From: Pontibacter mangrovi
GTDB taxonomy: Bacteria > Bacteroidota > Bacteroidia > Cytophagales > Hymenobacteraceae
Direction of reading: 5' to 3'
DNA length: 64,000 bases
Assembly: GCF_006385705.1 (NCBI RefSeq)
Contig: NZ_VFRQ01000007.1
Span: 248,001 to 312,000 of the forward strand
Shown: piece by piece, positions 16,079 through 26,160 of the stretch
Layout: every line of letters begins with the position of its first letter
Numbering within the stretch: the first letter of the stretch is position 1
Translations under genes and position numbers: made by a program
The notes under the pieces: model-generated
What the model was told of the DNA's origin: nothing
Databases searched by the model: none
What the model saw: the letters and a program-made list of their open reading frames with translations, nothing else

Positions 16079-17901
16079 CAGTTCTTTTCTCTCTTATCTA
16101 TTAATTGGTTAATTAGGATAGTGCGTTCAACAGAGTCTCCGAGTGTTGTAAAAATTTCCTCTTTCAACCCTTCTAGATCCTCTCCATTTGCAATCCTCTT
16201 CTCGAACTCAATTACTTTTTCATTAGCCAAATCGCCAATTGTATCAACTCTATTAAATAACTCAATAGTGATTAAATTTACTGAAGCTCCAAATGTGTTA
16301 AAGTTAGGTCTCTCTACTGTAGCAACTTTAGTGTGTTCATTCTTTTTGAATAATAAAACATTTTCTTGATGGCAATCAGATACAATGAATGGAGAGTGAG
16401 AGGTAATAAGTAACTCACAAACATTTGTTTTGTTAGGCTGTGCCAAGCAATCTCTTAAGGTGGAAATAAACTTCGCTCGCCAATCTGGATTAAAATGTGT
16501 TTCAGGTTCATCTAAGAGGAAGAGAGAATTTGTATTTCTAAAAAGTAAACAGATACCCAATGCGTGTAAGTACTGATGCTCTCCATCTGATAATGATTTG
16601 CTCAATATATGCTCGCTTGTACCTTCCTTTTCAATAGTAAAATCTTTGAAACGCATGATACGTTTCTCAGATGCTAGTACAGGAACAGTCTCATTAACAT
16701 AAAGACTACTAGAAAGGTATAGATCTTCTTTAGTTTTTCGATCTACATCATAAAGATTAAGCGTTAACAGAGTTTGAAAAGCTCTAAAAAGCTCAAATGG
16801 ATCTTCATTAAAATGGGCTTGGAAAGCCTTCTTCATCTCACTATGACCGATCAATTCACCCAAGTCATTTTTAAGAATTTCTCCTCTTGAGTCACGTTTG
16901 TCAAGGTCGATAAAGTAATCAAGATAAAGTGTTTTGGTTGTAGCATCAAAGAACTGACTAGTTGCGCAACTAATCAATTTATCTATGACCTTATAATCTT
17001 TTGAAGTCTCATCTTTACGTTTTAGCTGTTCAGTCAATTCATAAAAGTCATTATACTGGTCTCCTAATGATTGTTCTTCAACTAAATTGCTTTCTTCAAA
17101 GCGATATTTTGGAATACTCTGGTTTTGATTGATAATTATTCTAAACTGCCTAATTGCTTTTATTCCTATAGCATCATAAATAGGTTTAAGTATCTTTTCA
17201 TCCTGCATCAGGTAGTTAGTAAGAAAAACAGCTTGGCTATGTTGATTATCTAAATAGGTAAGCCGCCCTTCTGGTTGGGCGTAACCTGTCTCGTTTCTTA
17301 ATGCATCCTCATATTCATCATATTGAATGAATCGCATTTTGAAAAAAGGAAGGCTTAGTATTTCATTTTCACCTGATGAATACGCAATTATGAACTGAGG
17401 TAAAAGTGCTTTTATAGTACTTCGTCCAGGAGGATTTTGAGCGCCAGGCTCATATAGATGTCTATTCACCCACTCAAAATTAGGTGACATGCCCACGACT
17501 TTGGTGATCTTAACATGTACCATGGCAGTAGTAGGCAAAGTACTACCAAAATATTTAGAGTTTTTTAAAGTGATATCACTTGTTAAAGGAATTAGATATT
17601 CAAGCTCAAAAGCGTCAGGTGTGCATTTCTCAGGAAAGAATCCATCTGTATGAAGTCCATTAAAGTTACCCTCTCCTTCAAAGCCCTCAGGTTTATAATC
17701 AAGATAGATGCATTCGATATGATAGAAGATAGCTGCTAAAGCTTCAAGTATGTTAGATTTGCCACTACCGTTTCTGCCTACTAGACAGTATGGCATAAAA
17801 TCCTTCATTACTGCTTGGTCATCATAACGAAGAAAGTTTACTTCAAAACCTGCCTGCAGGCTTCTGAAATTGGTATTCAGTTTAAGCCTCAGCAGTTTCA
17901 T
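16078..17901 (-). CDS. Restriction-associated AAA/SMC-like ATPase (PtuA-like)
   Basis: This is a 607-residue ABC/SMC-type ATPase (OLD/RloA/PtuA clan). Walker A is GRNGSGKS at 42-49. The signature-like KSLSDGEHQYLHALG lies near residue 430, Walker B is LFLLDEPETHFNP near 460, and the H-loop is LLITSHSPFIVSD near 490. No TOPRIM domain is visible after the ATPase. It overlaps hsdS upstream (20 bp) and the HNH gene downstream, so it belongs to the type I restriction operon. A named family of 'restriction system-associated AAA ATPases' exists and this fits it by location. It probably acts with the HNH protein, not with HsdR. Confidence 0.8.
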   Translation of the reverse strand: MKLLRLKLNTNFRSLQAGFEVNFLRYDDQAVMKDFMPYCLVGRNGSGKSNILEALAAIFYHIECIYLDYKPEGFEGEGNFNGLHTDGFFPEKCTPDAFELEYLIPLTSDITLKNSKYFGSTLPTTAMVHVKITKVVGMSPNFEWVNRHLYEPGAQNPPGRSTIKALLPQFIIAYSSGENEILSLPFFKMRFIQYDEYEDALRNETGYAQPEGRLTYLDNQHSQAVFLTNYLMQDEKILKPIYDAIGIKAIRQFRIIINQNQSIPKYRFEESNLVEEQSLGDQYNDFYELTEQLKRKDETSKDYKVIDKLISCATSQFFDATTKTLYLDYFIDLDKRDSRGEILKNDLGELIGHSEMKKAFQAHFNEDPFELFRAFQTLLTLNLYDVDRKTKEDLYLSSSLYVNETVPVLASEKRIMRFKDFTIEKEGTSEHILSKSLSDGEHQYLHALGICLLFRNTNSLFLLDEPETHFNPDWRAKFISTLRDCLAQPNKTNVCELLITSHSPFIVSDCHQENVLLFKKNEHTKVATVERPNFNTFGASVNLITIELFNRVDTIGDLANEKVIEFEKRIANGEDLEGLKEEIFTTLGDSVERTILINQLIDKREKN

Positions 17902-19477
17902 TTACTATCAATTCCATTTTTTTAGTAGATGCATTAAATTGCTGGCGGATAAAAGCATCTTTTTCTGCCAGCCATTTGAAGACCATATTTGACACCTTAT
18001 CATAACTCGGTATTGTCTCAAAAGGGAAACTAGTAATTTCCTCCCAAAGCTGATCAAAAGTAAAAGGCTCCTTAAACTTACCTTTTACTAAACGATACTT
18101 CACATACTCTTCCCAAAAAGGGATCTCTCCTCTTATTTTAAGCTCGACTTCTAGTTTCCCGATTTTATTTTCAATTTCTTTAGGGGCTCCTATTGCCCCC
18201 TGAAGTTTATGAAAATCTGCTAAGCTTTTATTTTTTTTATCAATGGCTATGTCTGTACTGCTTCTTTTAGATTCATTATTGGCTGTGCTTTCAATTGAAT
18301 CCCTTTTAATGACTTCCAAATCTCCTCTAAGAGCTTTTGTGCTAAGAGAGTCAGATAACTCAATTAGAACTCTTCTATTATTTTTGTAAAGACTTTTTAA
18401 TTTGTCAATTTTCTCTCCAATCTGTTCAAATTCATACTGTAGTTTTTGATCAGGAACAATCATCTGTATTCTACCAACAATGTTCAGATTTAAATTTTCC
18501 TGATTACCACCTCGTGCCAATGAACGAAGATGTGAATACGAATTTTTCAGGGCATGAAATAGAAAAAATTGGTTTATATTATTAGAAGGCAATATAGCAG
18601 CGCAAGCTTGATTTGTTGCAGAACTAATTTTTAAAATTCCTACATTACCACGTGTTTTGCCTTGCCCATACATGGCTAGCAAAACAGTATTTTCTGGATA
18701 TACTTTACAGTTTGAATCTTTTATTGCTAATTCAGTTATTTTTTCTTGAGTATCATATATATATGAACCATCAACTTCAGTTGTTTTTGCCCAAGGAATT
18801 AATCCATTATAGTAGTCCAGTTCTCTTTTTCTGCTAGGCGTTCCTCCAGTACCTACCTTTGTTATTTTATTGATAGGCTTCTGAGGCCACCCCTTCTCAT
18901 TTCTAACAGGATCACCGAACATCTCTAGAAATTTCATTCTTAAGAATTCATCAATCAGATCAATACTTTTTTCTCGCTTTTTTATAAGATACTGGGCTCT
19001 TTCTAAAACGTCAGCGATTCTTTCTTGATCAACCAAGGACGTTGGAACATGAAGCTTAAAAAGAGATAAATCATTCTTATTAAAACCAGCCTGAGCAGCC
19101 CTTGCGCCAATATTTAAAATAAAATGTTGAAAATTTTTACCACTTAAAACATAGTATAAAAAGCGCTTAGAAAGGAGCTTTTCATTTGGAATAGTCTTTA
19201 TGATTGCAACATTATAAGCACCAGCTAATCCAGTTAAGATTTTCCCTACAGAGGCTCCATAACGACCAATTAATATATCATTCTTGTTACATTTATTAAG
19301 CTTCTTAGTATCCTTTACATATGCAATATGCTCTTCTTTCCCTTGAGTAAAGTCTCGAATTTGGAGCATACGCACGAAACCTTCTCTTGGCTCATCTATC
19401 CACTCTTCCTTTGGCGGTTGTGTTCCACCCTGAAAGTCACATATATCTGTTAAACGGTATTCTTTAGTTTCCATCAT
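17882..19477 (-). CDS. hsdS: Type I restriction specificity subunit HsdS with C-terminal extension
   Basis: This 531-residue protein has two target-recognition domains. The first spans about 5-150 (YRLTDICDFQGGTQPP ... IGRYGASVGKI) and the second about 195-370 (ITKVGTGGTPSRKRELDYYNG ... LLAMYGQGKTRGNVG). Each is followed by a conserved helix (DVLERAQYLIKKREKSIDLI; EQIGEKIDKLKSLYKNNR). It sets the DNA sequence recognised by HsdM and HsdR. About 130 extra residues after position 400 form an unusual tail (Lys/Ser linker, then GEIPFWEEYVKYRLVKGKF...). It overlaps hsdM by an ATGA-type junction and the ATPase gene by 20 bp. Usual S subunits are near 400 residues, so the tail is notable. Confidence 0.9.
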   Translation of the reverse strand: MMETKEYRLTDICDFQGGTQPPKEEWIDEPREGFVRMLQIRDFTQGKEEHIAYVKDTKKLNKCNKNDILIGRYGASVGKILTGLAGAYNVAIIKTIPNEKLLSKRFLYYVLSGKNFQHFILNIGARAAQAGFNKNDLSLFKLHVPTSLVDQERIADVLERAQYLIKKREKSIDLIDEFLRMKFLEMFGDPVRNEKGWPQKPINKITKVGTGGTPSRKRELDYYNGLIPWAKTTEVDGSYIYDTQEKITELAIKDSNCKVYPENTVLLAMYGQGKTRGNVGILKISSATNQACAAILPSNNINQFFLFHALKNSYSHLRSLARGGNQENLNLNIVGRIQMIVPDQKLQYEFEQIGEKIDKLKSLYKNNRRVLIELSDSLSTKALRGDLEVIKRDSIESTANNESKRSSTDIAIDKKNKSLADFHKLQGAIGAPKEIENKIGKLEVELKIRGEIPFWEEYVKYRLVKGKFKEPFTFDQLWEEITSFPFETIPSYDKVSNMVFKWLAEKDAFIRQQFNASTKKMELIVNETAEA

Positions 19478-21150
19478 ACAATCATGTCTTTCAAAGCTTT
19501 CAACTCAACCTGAATATTTTCTTCTAGTTTCTCAAGTTCTTCAAAGATCAAGACTGGCTCTATATAATTAATTTCGTCAAATACTTGATCACGGTATTTG
19601 CTCATACTTAAGTCGAAATTATTTTCTTCAATTTCCTTTTTGGGAACAAAGAAGTATTGTGCTGTTCTGTCAGTGTCAGTTTCAGGATTACGCTTTCTGT
19701 ATTTTGCAACAATATCCTGTAAATCACCATAATCCCTTACTCCACCATTTTTAAATTTCTCAGTACGTCTATCATTAAGTTCGTAACCGTCATCCTTCAT
19801 TTCGTAGAACCAAGTGTTCTCTGTTACACCTCCCTTGGTAAATATGAGTATAGATGTACTAACACCTGCATATGGTTTAAATACACCACTTGGCATCGTA
19901 ATTACGGCATTCAAATCCGCTTCTTTAACTAACTTTTCTCGAAGTTGTACAAAGGCTTTACCTGCACCAAAAAGTACTCCTTGAGGTACAATAATAGCAG
20001 CCACACCACCCATTTTTAGCATGGTATAAATACGCTCAACAAAAAGCAATTCAGTTTTTGTGGTCTGAAGTTTTAAGCTTTCATTTATATCGCCTTTATC
20101 AATACTACCCGTAAATGGAGGATTCGCCAAGACAATATCAAACTGTGCCTCCTCATTATAAGATTTGCTAAGGGTGTCTTTATAATTAATATGCGGATTA
20201 TCAATACCATGCATCATCAAGTTCATTAGACCTAGACGAACCATGGTAATATCTATATCATAGCCATAAAAGCTATCTTCCAGAATCTTCTTTACATCTT
20301 CTGTTAAAACAGCAGACAAAGTTCCTCTCTCAAACCCATCATTATCCTTAACCAACTTAGAAGGGTCTTTTTGACGTACTAAATTGGTTAAAACATATTG
20401 ATATGCTCCTAATAAAAAGCCCCCCGTACCACAAGCTGGATCTGCTACTCGTTTTCCCAGTTTAGGCTCTACTAAATCAGCTATAAGCTTAATAATATGT
20501 CTTGGGGTTCTGAATTGACCATTTTTACCTGCAGTAGCAATCTCACTAAGCAACATTTCATAAACATCACCTTGAATATCCTGGAAAGAATGGCCTCCTT
20601 CATTAGCGTCTTTCTCTATCTCAAGAAAAATCTCTTCAATTTTCTTTATAGCCTCAACTAATAAAGATGGCTTTTCGATAATGAACACAGCATTAGCCAT
20701 GTGCTGTGTAAATGGGGAAACGCTACCATTCAGTAATTTCAGGAAAGGAAAAACGTTATACCTGATATGTTCCAGCATTTTATCAGCTGGCATATATTTA
20801 AAAAAGCTCCAACGTAATTCTTCCTTAGATCTAGGTTTTTTAGCTTCTTCTAAAGCTTCTCTTAACTGATCAACTTCATGTTCCCAGAATGTTCCTGCTT
20901 TCTTTTTGTCAAATTCAAATTTAGTCTCATCAACATAAGGTATATATGTTCCACTAAAACGTGACTCATAGGCCTCTCCTGTCCATTCAGCATCACGAAT
21001 TCTTTTGGAATCCATATCATCTAATCGCTTCATGAAAAGCAAATAGGTAATTTGCTCTATCGCCGTCAAAGGATTACTGATACCCCCGCTCCAAAATGTA
21101 TTCCAAAGACTGTTTATGTGTGATTTAAGTGTAGCGTTATTCTGTAACAT
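19474..21150 (-). CDS. hsdM: Type I DNA methyltransferase HsdM
   Basis: This is a 558-residue N6-adenine methyltransferase subunit. It has the SAM-binding motif DPACGTGGFLLGA near 237 and the catalytic NPPF near 341 (LANPPFTGSIDKGD). The N-terminal helical HsdM_N domain is present (LWNTFWSGGISNPLTAIEQITYLLFMKRL). It methylates host DNA at sites set by HsdS and forms the core of the restriction complex. Start and stop overlap hsdR and hsdS, so the genes are translated together. No lesions are seen. Confidence 0.95.
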   Translation of the reverse strand: MLQNNATLKSHINSLWNTFWSGGISNPLTAIEQITYLLFMKRLDDMDSKRIRDAEWTGEAYESRFSGTYIPYVDETKFEFDKKKAGTFWEHEVDQLREALEEAKKPRSKEELRWSFFKYMPADKMLEHIRYNVFPFLKLLNGSVSPFTQHMANAVFIIEKPSLLVEAIKKIEEIFLEIEKDANEGGHSFQDIQGDVYEMLLSEIATAGKNGQFRTPRHIIKLIADLVEPKLGKRVADPACGTGGFLLGAYQYVLTNLVRQKDPSKLVKDNDGFERGTLSAVLTEDVKKILEDSFYGYDIDITMVRLGLMNLMMHGIDNPHINYKDTLSKSYNEEAQFDIVLANPPFTGSIDKGDINESLKLQTTKTELLFVERIYTMLKMGGVAAIIVPQGVLFGAGKAFVQLREKLVKEADLNAVITMPSGVFKPYAGVSTSILIFTKGGVTENTWFYEMKDDGYELNDRRTEKFKNGGVRDYGDLQDIVAKYRKRNPETDTDRTAQYFFVPKKEIEENNFDLSMSKYRDQVFDEINYIEPVLIFEELEKLEENIQVELKALKDMIV

Positions 21151-23948
21151 TATGCTGCTAAAAGTTTATGCGTTATATTAAGTATTTCATCAATTTCATT
21201 TGGATTGAAAATCCCTCTGATACCTTCAGGATGAATCATAGTGAAAGGTGCTTCAATTAGATTGCGTTTTTGCAGTTCACCTCTTTCAATGATATAGTTT
21301 TTGAGCAAGTCCAAAAATTGGAGTTGCCGACTACTTAAATAGCTGTGTGTAGTAATAAAATCAGTAAATACTTTAGCAACTGTTTCAGGAAAAGATTCCA
21401 GAATTTCAATTCCCAAAATGTGCTTAATAAACTGCACTAGTTGAGCTTTTCGATGATTATACACTCTCCTCAAAAGGTCAACAGTAATATTTGGATGTTC
21501 TTCGTAAAGCTCTACTGCTAATTGCTGAGCTTCTTCTTCAGTAATTTGATCACCACTTCTAATCTTAATCAAAAGCGGGTTAATTTCTTTGAGCTCATTA
21601 ATTTTTTCTTCAACTAACTCTTTGTATCGGCTAATACTAACGGATTCATGCTGTGGACCAAATTCAATATATTCTTTCTGTGTGATAATATCCTGTAGGT
21701 TAAACCTTGCCATTCCTAGCGGAGCTACAGTTGATTCAATGTATCGCATCAGAGGAGCAAGCCTTTCAATTAGGATATCATACTTCTGCTCATCATTTGC
21801 CGCCCAATATTGATTCGTTTGAGCTATCCGGATTAGGTCGGCTTCTTTAGCTACAATGTTAATGGAAGTAGGTAGCTCGGCTATTATTTCAACTATACTA
21901 TCTTTTAATGTCTCAAACTTGTCAGTTTCCTGACTTAGACGAGCCAAGGATACTTCTACAATATCCTTTTCAAAACGCATAGCTTTAAAATCCTTGTCAG
22001 AAATTGTTCTTAAAAGGGGCTTCACAACCGTTCTTAAAAAAACAATTTTATCACCACCTAAGTTATTCCAAAAGTTATCATCTTCTAGCCGCTGCAAATC
22101 ACTTTTGGCATCCATTATCACAACAGAGTTTTGTGGTAGCTCTGCAATTTGCTTTCTTAGCTTGGTTATTTCTTTTTTAGAAATTTCAGATTCATTTAGT
22201 TCAATTGCCTTTTCAATCTTATCAAGCCGTAAACCAAAGAGCTTTACCGGAAGTGGAATCTGAGGCTTCAACTCTTTCCCTTTTGGATTTAATTTGAAGT
22301 ACTCAAAGTTATCCCAACAATCCATAATGAGGAAAGCATCCTTCTCTGTACACCAAGGTTTTATTTTGGAGGGCTCTAATAAACGAGTGCCACGTCCGAT
22401 CATCTGCCAAAACTTTGTGTATGAAAAAACAGGTTTGGCAAAAACGAGATTGACTATTTCTCTGACATCTATACCAGTGTCCAGCATGTCAACACTTATA
22501 GCGACTCTAGGCATATTATTGTGAGTGAATTGGTCAAGCAAGCCGCCCTTTCCATAAGCCCTGGGATCATCAGAAACGATGACTTTGGCTAATTCACCTT
22601 TATATTCTGGATAAAGGTTGTCAAAGATTTGCTCAATTTCTCTAGCATGCTTCTTCCCAACACAAAAGAAGATTGTTTTACCAGGAAGTACCCCGTTAGG
22701 ATCCTTAATACAATCTTCCATGAAGGTTTTTACAATAAGGGCATTAGTCCCTCTATTGCTAACTGTTTTCTCTAATTCAGTTCCTTCATAATTAATCTCT
22801 TCAATTTCTTTTCCTTCTAGTATTAACTTCTTTTGGTCCTCTAAAGAAATAGTTCGCTTATTAATCCCTTCATCTTGGAATTTTGTTTTGATTTTCATTA
22901 CCTGGAAATTACACAGGTAAGGAGGAATATTATTTACAGCTTCTTCGTATGAATAGGCATAGGTTGGCACCCCATCCTCACACTCAAAAAGCTCAAATGT
23001 ATTATGATCAATAACATCCGTTGGGGTGGCTGTTAATCCTAGTGTGATAGTATTAAAGTAGTTTAGAATTTCTTGATATGTGTTGTAGATGCTTCTATGG
23101 CTCTCGTCTACCACAACTAAATCAAAAAAGTGAGGAGACAGAGTATTTTCTTTATCACGAATGATGTTCAACATGGTTGGGTATGTTGAGACATAAATTC
23201 GCCTGTCTCTCGCTATAGATTTCTCTCCAACTTTAGGCCACGTTGGTTCATTTGGTAAATGTTCCTTGAATGCATCCAACGTTTGGTCTCGTAATGCAAC
23301 TCTGTCGACAAGAAAGAGTACTTTCTCAGCCCAACCAGCTCTCATCAAAGATTCAACCAAAGAAATACAAGTTCTTGTCTTTCCTGTTCCTGTCGCCATA
23401 ACTAGGAGAAACTTACGCTTCCTTTTTTCAATAGCTTCTAATACCGAACGAATTGCACGTTGTTGATAGTCCCGTCCAGCAATTTTAGTATTGATAAATT
23501 CATTGGCTAAGGCTTTCCTGGATAGGCGAAGATTTTTGTATCGCTGTAAATCATCCTTTGTAGGAAAACCATGTACTTTCCTAGGTGGATAATTTTCTAA
23601 ATCCCAAAAGAAGATTTCATGCCCATTTGTATAAAAACAGAAAGGCAAGTCACTTCCATGCTGATTCTTAATGTTATAGCAATATTGTTTAGCCTGCTCT
23701 CGCCCAATAGCTGCATCAACTGATGTTTTTTTAGCCTCAACTACTGCGAGTGGTTTGCCATTTTTTCCTAAAAGGACGTAGTCACTGAATTGATGTCCAT
23801 TGTAAGGTGTCAAAGGTTCATTAACCTCATGTGGTAAACCAACATTTATATCATACTCAAGAATAACCTGGGTATAGTCATTGACATTCCAGCCGGCTTG
23901 TTTTAAGCGTTTGTCAATTATTTCTTTTCTGGTTTTTGCCTCATTCAT
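21150..23948 (-). CDS. hsdR: Type I restriction endonuclease/translocase HsdR
   Basis: I take the ATG at 23946-23948 as the start (932 residues) over an in-frame GTG nine bases upstream. The N-terminal nuclease shows D56 and E71-A-K73 (SDYVLLG ... AVVEAKK), the PD-(D/E)XK site. An SF2 translocase follows with Walker A MATGTGKTRTC near 185, a DESHRSIYNTY box and the late motif QMIGRGTRL near 490. A helical C-terminal part binds the methyltransferase. It cuts unmethylated DNA after ATP-driven translocation. It is the first large gene of the operon, 95 bp after the small leader gene, and its stop overlaps hsdM. Confidence 0.95.
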   Translation of the reverse strand: MNEAKTRKEIIDKRLKQAGWNVNDYTQVILEYDINVGLPHEVNEPLTPYNGHQFSDYVLLGKNGKPLAVVEAKKTSVDAAIGREQAKQYCYNIKNQHGSDLPFCFYTNGHEIFFWDLENYPPRKVHGFPTKDDLQRYKNLRLSRKALANEFINTKIAGRDYQQRAIRSVLEAIEKRKRKFLLVMATGTGKTRTCISLVESLMRAGWAEKVLFLVDRVALRDQTLDAFKEHLPNEPTWPKVGEKSIARDRRIYVSTYPTMLNIIRDKENTLSPHFFDLVVVDESHRSIYNTYQEILNYFNTITLGLTATPTDVIDHNTFELFECEDGVPTYAYSYEEAVNNIPPYLCNFQVMKIKTKFQDEGINKRTISLEDQKKLILEGKEIEEINYEGTELEKTVSNRGTNALIVKTFMEDCIKDPNGVLPGKTIFFCVGKKHAREIEQIFDNLYPEYKGELAKVIVSDDPRAYGKGGLLDQFTHNNMPRVAISVDMLDTGIDVREIVNLVFAKPVFSYTKFWQMIGRGTRLLEPSKIKPWCTEKDAFLIMDCWDNFEYFKLNPKGKELKPQIPLPVKLFGLRLDKIEKAIELNESEISKKEITKLRKQIAELPQNSVVIMDAKSDLQRLEDDNFWNNLGGDKIVFLRTVVKPLLRTISDKDFKAMRFEKDIVEVSLARLSQETDKFETLKDSIVEIIAELPTSINIVAKEADLIRIAQTNQYWAANDEQKYDILIERLAPLMRYIESTVAPLGMARFNLQDIITQKEYIEFGPQHESVSISRYKELVEEKINELKEINPLLIKIRSGDQITEEEAQQLAVELYEEHPNITVDLLRRVYNHRKAQLVQFIKHILGIEILESFPETVAKVFTDFITTHSYLSSRQLQFLDLLKNYIIERGELQKRNLIEAPFTMIHPEGIRGIFNPNEIDEILNITHKLLAA

Positions 23949-24043
23949 AAAAAGCACACCTAAAGTATTAAGATCGTTCTTGAGTTATCATTAAATCTTA
24001 AGAGAAGCTATCTCTGGTAATGGCTTAACTTTCTTTTCTTTGA

Positions 24044-24445
24044 TTAAAGTAGTTTATCAAGTACTCTTTTAAGTTCTTCTAACTTAGGCTTTATAATAGT
24101 CTCATGCTTTAGATAGTAATCATGTATAGCCTTTAACTTATTTCCATCTACAACTTGCTCATTTAAATTTGAGAGTGGTGCTTTTACCCCATTACTAGCT
24201 AAAAGAGAAGCTACAAAAAGAGTCGCAAGATCTATAGATCTATGAATTGGCATTTCTTCGCTTTGTCTACTCCACTTGTTACCTGTATGTCTCCAAACTT
24301 TCCCAGAAATATGGTTACCGTCATACTGAGCTTGACCAATTGATAAAGCTCTTGTATCGGTATGATGTGCGTGAGGCCCATCAATTTTGTCATAGTCATT
24401 GACAGCAACTATAGGTTTGTGTTGTAAGTGCTCAGGTGCATTCAT
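24044..24445 (-). CDS. Small conserved protein heading the hsd operon
   Basis: This is a 133-residue protein with no signal or membrane segment. Recognisable stretches are HKPIVAVNDYDKIDGPHAHH, ALSIGQAQYD and SGKVWRHTGNKWSRQSEEMPIHRSIDLATLF. These recall, from memory, a small conserved family often filed as DUF6530, whose function is unknown to me. It reads in the same direction as hsdR with a 95-bp gap and so may be part of the operon. It could be a regulator or a toxin-antitoxin-like add-on; the sequence does not decide. Confidence 0.6.
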   Translation of the reverse strand: MNAPEHLQHKPIVAVNDYDKIDGPHAHHTDTRALSIGQAQYDGNHISGKVWRHTGNKWSRQSEEMPIHRSIDLATLFVASLLASNGVKAPLSNLNEQVVDGNKLKAIHDYYLKHETIIKPKLEELKRVLDKLL

Positions 24446-24742
24446 TTTAGCTATACTAACAAAGAAAAGATCGTTAATTTGGAATTATCAAAATAATGAG
24501 GCTAAGGGCAGTTCATATTTCTTACAAGATAAAATATAGCATTTAGAATATTAAATAAAATATTGGATATTGTGAAGTTGTTGCAGTTATAACTTTGAAA
24601 CAGAGCAACTAATTTTTTCTTAAGTCTCTCAACACAATTATAGATGCAAATTAGCCTTAGTGAGTTAGACTGATATAAAAGGGTTTTACACTCTACAAAT
24701 ATTATAAGAACTAGGACTGTATAGAACCATCATCAAAGATCA
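24446..24742. other. AT-rich divergent promoter region
   Basis: Between the hsd operon leader gene (leftwards) and the PLD-like gene (rightwards) lies about 300 bp of very AT-rich DNA with many TATA/ATATTA words. Promoters for both directions are expected here, but no single -7/-33 pair stands out. No RNA gene or clear palindrome is seen. Confidence 0.45.
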
Positions 24743-26118
24743 ATGGAAATAAATCTTATACCAGGCAATTTAAATAATGCCAACATTAAAAACAGACTTA
24801 AACAAACTATTAGGGTAGCAGAGTCGATCCGAGGGTGCGTAGCATATTGGGTTATAAGACCTGATTTCTTAGGGCCTGCGTTTCACACTCTTTTAGGAAA
24901 AGAAGATTCCTTTTACTGTATTGATATACACAAGCCTACAGACATAATTAGCATTGATGATCATTACCATTTAGGTGCTACTACCTGTATTTACATCTTC
25001 GAAAAGCTAAGAGATCAAAAGACCACCCTCTGCTGCCTAAGACTCTGCTGCATGCTAAAATCATGCTATTTGATCTTCCTGATCAGAAGGCTGAAATCTG
25101 GATCGGAAGCCATAACTTAACCAACCGTGCCCTGAATGGAGGTAACATGGAGGCAAGCACTGTTATTAACTGTGATAGAGACTCACAATTATATAATCAG
25201 GTTAATGATTACTTGTATGAGATAAAGAATAAATATGAAGCTTATGATCCTAGTTTATTAGAGATATACCAATCTATTCAAAACGATAAAACTGAAGCTA
25301 ATCAAGAAAGCGAATTAGTCTATACTATTCCCTTTATAGGAAATAACATAACAGAGTTACCCAATCAGACTGTTATGCTGCTGGGTGAGAATGCAGCTGA
25401 TTTACAAAGTTTAGGATTAGGAAGAGTGAATCAAGATGTCTATATCAGAGCAGTAGACATCAAAAGTAATGAGGAAGTAGACTTTAAAGCCACTGTTATA
25501 AATAGTGGTCGGATCATCAATGCAGAGCCTAAGTCCTATAAGATGAGTTTCAGTGATCGCTTATATGCAATTCGAAAGGGGCCCTTTTTCCCATACCAGA
25601 GTAGAAGAAGCAAAGAACTTACAGCTACTGATCTTATAAAATTCTCCTATTATGCAAATATTGTTGTAGAGGCTCCATTGAAAGGGCATGAATTAAAACC
25701 TGTTAACTCACAGGGAAATAAACTTTGGCATTGGGAGAAAGAGGAGCCAGTACGTAGAAAAACGCATGGTTCATCTAGAAACTGGTGGGAATTACCTGAA
25801 GAAACTGAAGATGAGATAGTAGTTTATAGGGCAGTTATCAATAGCCAAGCAAAGCCTGACAATAATAAACAACAACCGGAGGAAACAAAGTATTCTTTGA
25901 AGGCAGCATTTAGCCGTCCAGAACGCGAAGAAATACTAAGCTTTTTCAATAAACACTTTGAGCTGCCATTCTTCGACACTGAACAAATTGGCCGTTTTCC
26001 TGAGCTTAAATTACCTGAAAAGGGATCTTATGAATTTGATGTCCTACTAAAAGACTTCAGAAGAGAGAGATTAGGCAGGAAAATGCGGCTTGTTAAAATA
26101 AAAAGGAGTCGGATATAA
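24743..26118 (+). pseudogene. Phospholipase D-superfamily nuclease, frameshifted
   Basis: The first frame (from ATG 24743) reads through AESIRGCVAYWV to CIYIFEKLRDQ near 25020. The second frame holds the catalytic part: the HKD motif LLHAKIMLFD (His codon at 25051) followed by WIGSHNLTNRAL with the typical G-S-x-N, then NGGNMEAS. The shift from one frame to the other lies between about 24990 and 25045, near short A-runs, and is consistent with a 1-nt deletion. The rest to 26118 continues about 330 residues of unknown fold. An intact protein would be about 455 residues. It could be a dead defense nuclease or a sequencing error; only one HKD motif is visible. Confidence 0.6.
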
Positions 26119-26160
26119 GTGCGTTAATACATTGCCTTTGTTATAGTAACAAGTCTAGCT

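Noticed and set aside
14939-17901. Retron or OLD-type (TOPRIM) system
   Set aside because: No reverse transcriptase or msr-like RNA is nearby, and the ATPase shows no TOPRIM domain; the HNH partner fits a Septu-like pair better.
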